NCBI GenBank assembly: GCA_028752905.1
Contig: JAQNBH010000049.1
Coordinates: 124,001 to 188,000, forward strand
Direction of reading: 5' to 3'
Length of the DNA stretch: 64,000 nt
Source: Cladorhizidae sp. MBARI D1340-BT2
Lineage: Eukaryota; Porifera; Demospongiae; Poecilosclerida; Cladorhizidae
The notes below the pieces were generated by a model. It saw only the letters and a list, made by a program, of their open reading frames with translations, made no database searches and had not been told where the DNA came from. Position 1 is the first letter of the stretch, and each line of letters opens with the position of its first letter. Made by a program: the position numbers and the translations under genes. Of the stretch, positions 50,401 through 63,564 are shown piece after piece.

Positions 50401-53400
50401 AGTATTAGCAAGTTATGGTGATTTGAAGTGGTAAGGTTTGCGATCTTTCCTGGCGTTTTCCAGTTGCCAAAGCGGTGGCCTGCCAGTGAAAAACCACTAC
50501 ATTTATTGATAATCTGTTGACATGTTGCAGATAAGGGCCTTCTCTATCAGTTGACAAAATCTGGGACTTTGGTCTTGTTAATTAGGGCAGTTATGAATTG
50601 TACTCTTACTTGATGCTAAACATGTTAGCTTCGTAGATTATCCACACTTCACTGAATAGACTTGATGTATAGCTATTAAGATAGGACTCTCTAAGTGCTC
50701 TCTCTTGATACCAAACATCCATATATTCTGCACACTTCACTGTAATGGACTTGCAAGATAGGTATCTCTCAGTGTTCTCTATCTTGAGCTGAACATGTTA
50801 GCTTCATAGATTCTCCACACTTCACTGAATAGACTTGATATATAGCTCTAAAGGTAGGCCTCTCTCTGTTCTCTCTCTTGATACCAAACATCCGTATATT
50901 CTGCATACATAGAATCACAAGATAGGTTTCTCTATGTGTTCTCTATCTTGATGCTAAACAGGTTAGCTTCATAGATTCTCCACACTTCACTGTATAAACT
51001 TGATATATAGCTATTAAGATAGGTCTCTCCCTGTGCTCTCTGTTGATATCAAACATCCATAATATTCTGCACACTTCACTGTAATGGACTTGATATGATT
51101 CGAATGATAGGTTTCATTGTGTGTTCTCTATCTTGATATTTGCCCTAATTTGGTCTACATGTTTCTCATTTCCCCCCCAAAAATCTTGTTATTTTGCCGT
51201 AAAGCTCATAACTGTTCTACACTTTACCCAAAAAAGATAATTTTTATATCACCGGATAGCCCTTCTAATTATCTGTCTTTTGTACGTGCCAAAATTTTGA
51301 GTACTCTAAGTATTAGCAAGTTATGGTGATTTGAAGTGGTAAGGTTTGCGATCTTTCCTGGCGTTTTCCAGTTGCCAAAGCGGTGGCCTGCCAGTGAAAA
51401 ACCACTACATTTATTGATAATCTGTTGACATGTTGCAGATAAGGGCCTTCTCTATCAGTTGACAAAATCTGGGACTTTGGTCTTGTTAATTAGGGCAGTT
51501 ATGAATTGTACACTTACTTGATGCTAAACATGTTAGCTTCGTAGATTATCCACACTTCACTGAATAGACTTGATGTATAGCTATTAAGATAGGACTCTCT
51601 AAGTGCTCTCTCTTGATACCAAACATCCATATATTCTGCACACTTCACTGTAATGGACTTGCAAGATAGGTATCTCTCAGTGTTCTCTATCTTGAGCTGA
51701 ACATGTTAGCTTCATAGATTCTCCACACTTCACTGAATAGACTTGATATATAGCTCTAAAGGTAGGCCTCTCTCTGTTCTCTCTCTTGATACCAAACATC
51801 CGTATATTCTGCATACATAGAATCACAAGATAGGTTTCTCTATGTGTTCTCTATCTTGATGCTAAACAGGTTAGCTTCATAGATTCTCCACACTTCACTG
51901 TATAAACTTGATATATAGCTATTAAGATAGGTCTCTCCCTGTGCTCTCTGTTGATATCAAACATCCATAATATTCTGCACACTTCACTGTAATGGACTTG
52001 ATATGATTCGAATGATAGGTTTCATTGTGTGTTCTCTATCTTGATATTTGCCCTAATTTGGTCTACATGTTTCTCATTTCCCCCCCAAAAATCTTGTTAT
52101 TTTGCCGTAAAGCTCATAACTTTTCTACACTTTACCCAAAAAAGATAATTTTTATATCACCGGATAGCCCTTCTAATTATCTGTCTTTTGTACGTGCCAA
52201 AATTTTGAGTACTCTAAGTATTAGCAAGTCATGGTGATTTGAAGTGGTAAGGTTTGCGATCTTTCCTGGCGTTTTCCAGTTGCCAAAGCGGTGGCCTGCC
52301 AGTGAAAAACCACTACATTTATTGATAATCTGTTGACATGTTGCAGATAAGGGCCTTCTCTATCAGTTGACAAAATCTGGGACTTTGGTCTTGTTAATTA
52401 GGGCAGTTATGAATTGTACTCTTACTTGATGCTAAACATGTTAGCTTCGTAGATTATCCACACTTCACTGAATAGACTTGATGTATAGCTGTTAAGATAG
52501 GACTCTCTAAGTGCTCTCTCTTGATACCAAACATCCATATATTCTGCACACTTCACTGTAATGGACTTGCAAGATAGGTATCTCTCAGTGTTCTCTATCT
52601 TGAGCTGAACATGTTAGCTTCATAGATTCTCCACACTTCACTGAATAGACTTGATATATAGCTCTAAAGGTAGGCCTCTCTCTGTTCTCTCTCTTGATAC
52701 CAAACATCCGTATATTCTGCATACATAGAATCACAAGATAGGTTTCTCTATGTGTTCTCTATCTTGATGCTAAACAGGTTAGCTTCATAGATTCTCCACA
52801 CTTCACTGTATAAACTTGATATATAGCTATTAAGATAGGTCTCTCCCTGTGCTCTCTGTTGATATCAAACATCCATAATATTCTGCACACTTCACTGTAA
52901 TGGACTTGATATGATTCGAATGATAGGTTTCATTGTGTGTTCTCTATCTTGATATTTGCCCTAATTTGGTCTACATGTTTCTCATTTCCCCCCCAAAAAT
53001 CTTGTTATTTTTCCGTAAAGCTCATAACTGTTCTACACTTTACCCCAAAAAGATAATTTTTATATCACCGGATAGCCCTTCTAATTATCTGTCTTTTGTA
53101 CGTGCCATAATTTGAGTACTCTAAGTATTAGCAAGTTATGGTGATTTGAAGTGGTAAGGTTTGCGATCTTTCCTGGCGTTTTCCAGTTGCCAAAGCGATG
53201 GCCTGCCAGTGAAAAACCACTACATTTATTGATAATCTGTTGACATGTTGCAGATAAGGGCCTTCTCTATCAGTTGACAAAATCTGGGACTTTGGTCTTG
53301 TTAATTAGGGCAGTTATGAATTGTACTCTTACTTGATGCTAAACATGTTAGCTTCGTAGATTATCCACACTTCACTGAATAGACTTGATGTATAGCTATT

Positions 53401-53568
53401 AAGATAGGACTCTCTAAGTGCTCTCTCTTGATACCAAACATCCATATATTCTGCACACTTCACTGTAATGGACTTGCAAGATAGGTATCTCTCAGTGTTC
53501 TCTATCTTGAGCTGAACATGTTAGCTTCATAGATTCTCCACACTTCACTGAATAGACTTGATATATAG

Positions 53569-54480
53569 CTCTAAAGGTAGGCCTCTCTCTGTTCTCTCTC
53601 TTGATACCAAACATCCGTATATTCTGCATACATAGAATCACAAGATAGGTTTCTCTATGTGTTCTCTATCTTGATGCTAAACAGGTTAGCTTCATAGATT
53701 CTCCACACTTCACTGTATATATAAACTTGATATATAGCTATTAAGATAGGTCTCTCCCTGTGCTCTCTGTTGATATCAAACATCCATAATATTCTGCACA
53801 CTTCACTGTAATGGACTTGATATGATTCGAATGATAGGTTTCATTGTGTGTTCTCTATCTTGATATTTGCCCTAATTTGGTCTACATGTTTCTCATTTCC
53901 CCCCCAAAAATCTTGTTATTTTGCCGTAAAGCTCATAACTTTTCTACACTTTACCCAAAAAAGATAATTTTTATATCACCGGATAGCCCTTCTAATTATC
54001 TGTCTTTTGTACGTGCCAAAATTTTGAGTACTCTAAGTATTAGCAAGTCATGGTGATTTGAAGTGGTAAGGTTTGCGATCTTTCCTGGCGTTTTCCAGTT
54101 GCCAAAGCGGTGGCCTGCCAGTGAAAAACCACTACATTTATTGATAATCTGTTGACATGTTGCAGATAAGGGCCTTCTCTATCAGTTGACAAAATCTGGG
54201 ACTTTGGTCTTGTTAATTAGGGCAGTTATGAATTGTACTCTTACTTGATGCTAAACATGTTAGCTTCGTAGATTATCCACACTTCACTGAATAGACTTGA
54301 TGTATAGCTGTTAAGATAGGACTCTCTAAGTGCTCTCTCTTGATACCAAACATCCATATATTCTGCACACTTCACTGTAATGGACTTGCAAGATAGGTAT
54401 CTCTCAGTGTTCTCTATCTTGAGCTGAACATGTTAGCTTCATAGATTCTCCACACTTCACTGAATAGACTTGATATATAG
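53569..54480 (+). repeat. Copy 60, 912-bp crossover-junction unit
   Basis: The left part has (TA)4 at 53716-53723, shared only with copy 62. The right part has CAAGTCATGG and GCTGTTAAG (54310), the pair shared with copy 58. The following copy 61 repeats the GCGATGG marker of copy 59. The unit therefore looks like the junction of a tandem duplication of about 1819 bp, with the switch between offset 155 and the T-C-A tract (about 53724-53898). Confidence 0.72.
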
Positions 54481-55387
54481 CTCTAAAGGTAGGCCTCTCT
54501 CTGTTCTCTCTCTTGATACCAAACATCCGTATATTCTGCATACATAGAATCACAAGATAGGTTTCTCTATGTGTTCTCTATCTTGATGCTAAACAGGTTA
54601 GCTTCATAGATTCTCCACACTTCACTGTATAAACTTGATATATAGCTATTAAGATAGGTCTCTCCCTGTGCTCTCTGTTGATATCAAACATCCATAATAT
54701 TCTGCACACTTCACTGTAATGGACTTGATATGATTCGAATGATAGGTTTCATTGTGTGTTCTCTATCTTGATATTTGCCCTAATTTGGTCTACATGTTTC
54801 TCATTTCCCCCCCAAAAATCTTGTTATTTTTCCGTAAAGCTCATAACTGTTCTACACTTTACCCCAAAAAGATAATTTTTATATCACCGGATAGCCCTTC
54901 TAATTATCTGTCTTTTGTACGTGCCATAATTTGAGTACTCTAAGTATTAGCAAGTTATGGTGATTTGAAGTGGTAAGGTTTGCGATCTTTCCTGGCGTTT
55001 TCCAGTTGCCAAAGCGATGGCCTGCCAGTGAAAAACCACTACATTTATTGATAATCTGTTGACATGTTGCAGATAAGGGCCTTCTCTATCAGTTGACAAA
55101 ATCTGGGACTTTGGTCTTGTTAATTAGGGCAGTTATGAATTGTACTCTTACTTGATGCTAAACATGTTAGCTTCGTAGATTATCCACACTTCACTGAATA
55201 GACTTGATGTATAGCTATTAAGATAGGACTCTCTAAGTGCTCTCTCTTGATACCAAACATCCATATATTCTGCACACTTCACTGTAATGGACTTGCAAGA
55301 TAGGTATCTCTCAGTGTTCTCTATCTTGAGCTGAACATGTTAGCTTCATAGATTCTCCACACTTCACTGAATAGACTTGATATATAG

Positions 55388-56299
55388 CTCTAAAGGTAGG
55401 CCTCTCTCTGTTCTCTCTCTTGATACCAAACATCCGTATATTCTGCATACATAGAATCACAAGATAGGTTTCTCTATGTGTTCTCTATCTTGATGCTAAA
55501 CAGGTTAGCTTCATAGATTCTCCACACTTCACTGTATATATAAACTTGATATATAGCTATTAAGATAGGTCTCTCCCTGTGCTCTCTGTTGATATCAAAC
55601 ATCCATAATATTCTGCACACTTCACTGTAATGGACTTGATATGATTCGAATGATAGGTTTCATTGTGTGTTCTCTATCTTGATATTTGCCCTAATTTGGT
55701 CTACATGTTTCTCATTTTCCCCCCAAAAATCTTGTTATTTTGCCGTAAAGCTCATAACTGTTCTACACTTTACCCAAAAAAGATAATTTTTATATCACCG
55801 GATAGCCCTTCTAATTATCTGTCTTTTGTACGTGCCAAAATTTTGAGTACTCTAAGTATTAGCAAGTTATGTTGATTTGAAGTGGTAAGGTTTGCGATCT
55901 TTCCTGGCGTTTTCCAGTTGCCAAAGCGGTGGCCTGCCAGTGAAAAACCACTACATTTATTGATAATCTGTTGACATGTTGCAGATAAGGGCCTTCTCTA
56001 TCAGTTGACAAAATCTGGGACTTTGGTCTTGTTAATTAGGGCAGTTATGAATTGTACACTTACTTGATGCTAAACATGTTAGCTTCGTAGATTATCCACA
56101 CTTCACTGAATAGACTTGATGTATAGCTATTAAGATAGGACTCTCTAAGTGCTCTCTCTTGATACCAAACATCCATATATTCTGCACACTTCACTGTAAT
56201 GGACTTGCAAGATAGGTATCTCTCAGTGTTCTCTATCTTGAGCTGAACATGTTAGCTTCATAGATTCTCCACACTTCACTGAATAGACTTGATATATAG
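55388..56299 (+). repeat. Copy 62, 912-bp unit with (TA)4
   Basis: It shares the 4-bp TA gain (55535-55542) with copy 60 but is otherwise a C-like unit with T4C6A5, GTACACTTAC and a private G to T at 55872. It is the second C-like unit in a row and so marks the phase break of the zone III alternation. It is probably the donor of the left part of copy 60. Confidence 0.7.
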
Positions 56300-59200
56300 C
56301 TCTAAAGGTAGGCCTCTCTCTGTTCTCTCTCTTGATACCAAACATCCGTATATTCTGCATACATAGAATCACAAGATAGGTTTCTCTATGTGTTCTCTAT
56401 CTTGATGCTAAACAGGTTAGCTTCATAGATTCTCCACACTTCACTGTATAAACTTGATATATAGCTATTAAGATAGGTCTCTCCCTGTGCTCTCTGTTGA
56501 TATCAAACATCCATAATATTCTGCACACTTCACTGTAATGGACTTGATATGATTCGAATGATAGGTTTCATTGTGTGTTCTCTATCTTGATATTTGCCCT
56601 AATTTGGTCTACATGTTTCTCATTTCCCCCCCAAAAATCTTGTTATTTTGCCGTAAAGCTCATAACTTTTCTACACTTTACCCAAAAAAGATAATTTTTA
56701 TATCATCGGATAGCCCTTCTAATTATCTGTCTTTTGTACGTGCCAAAATTTTGAGTACTCTAAGTATTAGCAAGTTATGGTGATTTGAAGTGGTAAGGTT
56801 TGCGATCTTTCCTGGCGTTTTCCAGTTGCCAAAGCGGTGGCCTGCCAGTGAAAAACCACTACATTTATTGATAATCTGTTGACATGTTGCAGATAAGGGC
56901 CTTCTCTATCAGTTGACAAAATCTGGGACTTTGGTCTTGTTAATTAGGGCAGTTATGAATTGTACTCTTACTTGATGCTAAACATGTTAGCTTCGTAGAT
57001 TATCCACACTTCACTGAATAGACTTGATGTATAGCTATTAAGATAGGACTCTCTAAGTGCTCTCTCTTGATACCAAACATCCATATATTCTGCACACTTC
57101 ACTGTAATGGACTTGCAAGATAGGTATCTCTCAGTGTTCTCTATCTTGAGCTGAACATGTTAGCTTCATAGATTCTCCACACTTCACTGAATAGACTTGA
57201 TATATAGCTCTAAAGGTAGGCCTCTCTCTGTTCTCTCTCTTGATACCAAACATCCGTATATTCTGCATACATAGAATCACAAGATAGGTTTCTCTATGTG
57301 TTCTCTATCTTGATGCTAAACAGGTTAGCTTCATAGATTCTCCACACTTCACTGTATAAACTTGATATATAGCTATTAAGATAGGTCTCTCCCTGTGCTC
57401 TCTGTTGATATCAAACATCCATAATATTCTGCACACTTCACTGTAATGGACTTGATATGATTCGAATGATAGGTTTCATTGTGTGTTCTCTATCTTGATA
57501 TTTGCCCTAATTTGGTCTACATGTTTCTCATTTTCCCCCCCAAAATCTTGTTATTTTGCCGTAAAGCTCATAACTGTTCTACACTTTACCCAAAAAAGAT
57601 AATTTTTATATCACCGGATAGCCCTTCTAATTATCTGTCTTTTGTACGTGCCAAAATTTTGAGTACTCTAAGTATTAGCAAGTTATGGTGATTTGAAGTG
57701 GTAAGGTTTGCGATCTTTCCTGGCGTTTTCCAGTTGCCAAAGCGGTGGCCTGCCAGTGAAAAACCACTACATTTATTGATAATCTGTTGACATGTTGCAG
57801 ATAAGGGCCTTCTCTATCAGTTGACAAAATCTGGGACTTTGGTCTTGTTAATTAGGGCAGTTATGAATTGTACTCTTACTTGATGCTAAACATGTTAGCT
57901 TCGTAGATTATCCACACTTCACTGAATAGACTTGATGTATAGCTATTAAGATAGGACTCTCTAAGTGCTCTCTCTTGATACCAAACATCCATATATTCTG
58001 CACACTTCACTGTAATGGACTTGCAAGATAGGTATCTCTCAGTGTTCTCTATCTTGAGCTGAACATGTTAGCTTCATAGATTCTCCACACTTCACTGAAT
58101 AGACTTGATATATAGCTCTAAAGGTAGGCCTCTCTCTGTTCTCTCTCTTGATACCAAACATCCGTATATTCTGCATACATAGAATCACAAGATAGGTTTC
58201 TCTATGTGTTCTCTATCTTGATGCTAAACAGGTTAGCTTCATAGATTCTCCACACTTCACTGTATAAACTTGATATATAGCTATTAAGATAGGTCTCTCC
58301 CTGTGCTCTCTGTTGATATCAAACATCCATAATATTCTGCACACTTCACTGTAATGGACTTGATATGATTCGAATGATAGGTTTCATTGTGTGTTCTCTA
58401 TCTTGATATTTGCCCTAATTTGGTCTACATGTTTCTCATTTCCCCCCCAAAAATCTTGTTATTTTGCCGTAAAGCTCATAACTTTTCTACACTTTACCCA
58501 AAAAAGATAATTTTTATATCACCGGATAGCCCTTCTAATTATCTGTCTTTTGTACGTGCCAAAATTTTGAGTACTCTAAGTATTAGCAAGTTATGGTGAT
58601 TTGAAGTGGTAAGGTTTGCGATCTTTCCTGGCGTTTTCCAGTTGCCAAAGCGGTGGCCTGCCAGTGAAAAACCACTACATTTATTGATAATCTGTTGACA
58701 TGTTGCAGATAAGGGCCTTCTCTATCAGTTGACAAAATCTGGGACTTTGGTCTTGTTAATTAGGGCAGTTATGAATTGTACTCTTACTTGATGCTAAACA
58801 TGTTAGCTTCGTAGATTATCCACACTTCACTGAATAGACTTGATGTATAGCTATTAAGATAGGACTCTCTAAGTGCTCTCTCTTGATACCAAACATCCAT
58901 ATATTCTGCACACTTCACTGTAATGGACTTGCAAGATAGGTATCTCTCAGTGTTCTCTATCTTGAGCTGAACATGTTAGCTTCATAGATTCTCCACACTT
59001 CACTGAATAGACTTGATATATAGCTCTAAAGGTAGGCCTCTCTCTGTTCTCTCTCTTGATACCAAACATCCGTATATTCTGCATACATAGAATCACAAGA
59101 TAGGTTTCTCTATGTGTTCTCTATCTTGATGCTAAACAGGTTAGCTTCATAGATTCTCCACACTTCACTGTATAAACTTGATATATAGCTATTAAGATAG

Positions 59201-61747
59201 GTCTCTCCCTGTGCTCTCTGTTGATATCAAACATCCATAATATTCTGCACACTTCACTGTAATGGACTTGATATGATTCGAATGATAGGTTTCATTGTGT
59301 GTTCTCTATCTTGATATTTGCCCTAATTTGGTCTACATGTTTCTCATTTTCCCCCCCAAAATCTTGTTATTTTGCCGTAAAGCTCATAACTGTTCTACAC
59401 TTTACCCAAAAAATATAATTTTTATATCACCGGATAGCCTTTCTAATTATCTGTCTTTTGTACGTGCCAAAATTTTGAGTACTCTAAGTATTAGCAAGTT
59501 ATGGTGATTTGAAGTGGTAAGGTTTGCGATCTTTCCTGGCGTTTTCCAGTTGCCAAAGCGGTGGCCTGCCAGTGAAAAACCACTACATTTATTGATAATC
59601 TGTTGACATGTTGCAGATAAGGGCCTTCTCTATCAGTTGACAAAATCTGGGACTTTGGTCTTGTTAATTAGGGCAGTTATGAATTGTACTCTTACTTGAT
59701 GCTAAACATGTTAGCTTCGTAGATTATCCACACTTCACTGAATAGACTTGATGTATAGCTATTAAGATAGGACTCTCTAAGTGCTCTCTCTTGATACCAA
59801 ACATCCATATATTCTGCACACTTCACTGTAATGGACTTGCAAGATAGGTATCTCTCAGTGTTCTCTATCTTGAGCTGAACATGTTAGCTTCATAGATTCT
59901 CCACACTTCACTGAATAGACTTGATATATAGCTCTAAAGGTAGGCCTCTCTCTGTTCTCTCTCTTGATACCAAACATCCGTATATTCTGCATACATAGAA
60001 TCACAAGATAGGTTTCTCTATGTGTTCTCTATCTTGATGCTAAACAGGTTAGCTTCATAGATTCTCCACACTTCACTGTATAAACTTGATATATAGCTAT
60101 TAAGATAGGTCTCTCCCTGTGCTCTCTGTTGATATCAAACATCCATAATATTCTGCACACTTCACTGTAATGGACTTGATATGATTCGAATGATAGGTTT
60201 CATTGTGTGTTCTCTATCTTGATATTTGCCCTAATTTGGTCTACATGTTTCTCATTTCCCCCCCAAAAATCTTGTTATTTTGCCGTAAAGCTCATAACTT
60301 TTCTACACTTTACCCAAAAAAGATAATTTTTATATCACCGGATAGCCCTTCTAATTATCTGTCTTTTGTACGTGCCAAAATTTTGAGTACTCTAAGTATT
60401 AGCAAGTTATGGTGATTTGAAGTGGTAAGGTTTGCGATCTTTCCTGGCGTTTTCCAGTTGCCAAAGCGGTGGCCTGCCAGTGAAAAACCACTACATTTAT
60501 TGATAATCTGTTGACATGTTGCAGATAAGGGCCTTCTCTATCAGTTGACAAAATCTGGGACTTTGGTCTTGTTAATTAGGGCAGTTATGAATTGTACTCT
60601 TACTTGATGCTAAACATGTTAGCTTCGTAGATTATCCACACTTCACTGAATAGACTTGATGTATAGCTATTAAGATAGGACTCTCTAAGTGCTCTCTCTT
60701 GATACCAAACATCCATATATTCTGCACACTTCACTGTAATGGACTTGCAAGATAGGTATCTCTCAGTGTTCTCTATCTTGAGCTGAACATGTTAGCTTCA
60801 TAGATTCTCCACACTTCACTGAATAGACTTGATATATAGCTCTAAAGGTAGGCCTCTCTCTGTTCTCTCTCTTGATACCAAACATCCGTATATTCTGCAT
60901 ACATAGAATCACAAGATAGGTTTCTCTATGTGTTCTCTATCTTGATGCTAAACAGGTTAGCTTCATAGATTCTCCACACTTCACTGTATAAACTTGATAT
61001 ATAGCTATTAAGATAGGTCTCTCCCTGTGCTCTCTGTTGATATCAAACATCCATAATATTCTGCACACTTCACTGTAATGGACTTGATATGATTCGAATG
61101 ATAGGTTTCATTGTGTGTTCTCTATCTTGATATTTGCCCTAATTTGGTCTACATGTTTCTCATTTCCCCCCCCAAAATCTTGTTATTTTGCCGTAAAGCT
61201 CATAACTGTTCTACACTTTACCCAAAAAAGATAATTTTTATATCACCGGATAGCCCTTCTAATTATCTGTCTTTTGTACGTGCCAAAATTTTGAGTACTC
61301 TAAGTATTAGCAAGTTATGGTGATTTGAAGTGGTAAGGTTTGCGATCTTTCCTGGCGTTTTCCAGTTGCCAAAGCGGTGGCCTGCCAGTGAAAAACCACT
61401 ACATTTATTGATAATCTGTTGACATGTTGCAGATAAGGGCCTTCTCTATCAGTTGACAAAATCTGGGACTTTGGTCTTGTTAATTAGGGCAGTTATGAAT
61501 TGTACTCTTACTTGATGCTAAACATGTTAGCTTCGTAGATTATCCACACTTCACTGAATAGACTTGATGTATAGCTATTAAGATAGGACTCTCTAAGTGC
61601 TCTCTCTTGATACCAAACATCCATATATTCTGCACACTTCACTGTAATGGACTTGCAAGATAGGTATCTCTCAGTGTTCTCTATCTTGAGCTGAACATGT
61701 TAGCTTCATAGATTCTCCACACTTCACTGAATAGACTTGATATATAG

Positions 61748-62656
61748 CTCTAAAGGTAGGCCTCTCTCTGTTCTCTCTCTTGATACCAAACATCCGTATA
61801 TTCTGCATACATAGAATCACAAGATAGGTTTCTCTATGTGTTCTCTATCTTGATGCTAAACAGGTTAGCTTCATAGATTCTCCACACTTCACTGTATAAA
61901 CTTGATATTATAGCTATTAAGATAGGTCTCTCCCTGTGCTCTCTGTTGATATCAAACATCCATAATATTCTGCACACTTCACTGTAATGGACTTGATATG
62001 ATTCGAATGATAGGTTTCATTGTGTGTTCTCTATCTTGATATTTGCCCTAATTTGGTCTACATGTTTCTCATTTTCCCCCCAAAAATCTTGTTATTTTTC
62101 CGTAAAGCTCATAACTTTTCTACACTTTACCCCAAAAAGATAATTTTTATATCACCGGATAGCCCTTCTAATTATCTGTCTTTTGTACCTGCCAAAATTT
62201 TGAGTACTCTAAGTATTAGCAAGTTATGGTGATTTGAAGTGGTAAGGTTTGCGATCTTTCCTGGCGTTTTCCAGTTGCCAAAGCGGTGGCCTGCCAGTGA
62301 AAAACCACTACATTTATTGATAATCTGTTGACATGTTGCAGATAAGGGCCTTCTCTATCAGTTGACAAAATCTGGGACTTTGGTCTTGTTAATTAGGGCA
62401 GTTATGAATTGTACACTTACTTGATGCTAAACATGTTAGCTTCTTTGATTATCCACACTTCACTGAATAGACTTGATGTATAGCTATTAAGATAGGACTC
62501 TCTAAGTGCTCTCTCTTGATACCAAACATCCATATATTCTGCACACTTCACTGTAATGGACTTGCAAGATAGGTATCTCTCAGTGTTCTCTATCTTGAGC
62601 TGAACATGTTAGCTTCATAGATTCTCCACACTTCACTGAATAGACTTGATATATAG
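61748..62656 (+). repeat. Copy 69, divergent 909-bp F-like unit
   Basis: It carries the extra A3 base (near 61909), TTTTTCCG at offset 351, C4A5 with GATA, a private G to C at 62189 and the double change TTCTTTG (62444, 62446) in A1. The partial copy 71 shares the extra base and TTTTTCCG. Zone II features thus reappear at the right edge of the window. Confidence 0.65.
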
Positions 62657-63564
62657 CTCTAAAGGTAGGCCTCTCTCTGTTCTCTCTCTTGATACCAAAC
62701 ATCCGTATATTCTGCATACATAGAATCACAAGATAGGTTTCTCTATGTGTTCTCTATCTTGATGCTAAACAGGTTAGCTTCATAGATTCTCCACACTTCA
62801 CTGTATAAACTTGATATATAGCTATTAAGATAGGTCTCTCCCTGTGCTCTCTGTTGATATCAAACATCCATAATATTCTGCACACTTCACTGTAATGGAC
62901 TTGATATGATTCGAATGATAGGTTTCATTGTGTGTTCTCTATCTTGATATTTGCCCTAATTTGGTCTACATGTTTCTCATTTCCCCCCCCAAAATCTTGT
63001 TATTTTGCCGTAAAGCTCATAACTGTTCTACACTTTACCCAAAAAAGATAATTTTTATATCACCGGATAGCCCTTCTAATTATCTGTCTTTTGTACGTGC
63101 CAAAATTTTGAGTACTCTAAGTATTAGCAAGTTATGGTGATTTGAAGTGGTAAGGTTTGCGATCTTTCCTGGCGTTTTCCAGTTGCCAAAGCGGTGGCCT
63201 GCCAGTGAAAAACCACTACATTTATTGATAATCTGTTGACATGTTGCAGATAAGGGCCTTCTCTATCAGTTGACAAAATCTGGGACTTTGGTCTTGTTAA
63301 TTAGGGCAGTTATGAATTGTACTCTTACTTGATGCTAAACATGTTAGCTTCGTAGATTATCCACACTTCACTGAATAGACTTGATGTATAGCTATTAAGA
63401 TAGGACTCTCTAAGTGCTCTCTCTTGATACCAAACATCCATATATTCTGCACACTTCACTGTAATGGACTTGCAAGATAGGTATCTCTCAGTGTTCTCTA
63501 TCTTGAGCTGAACATGTTAGCTTCATAGATTCTCCACACTTCACTGAATAGACTTGATATATAG

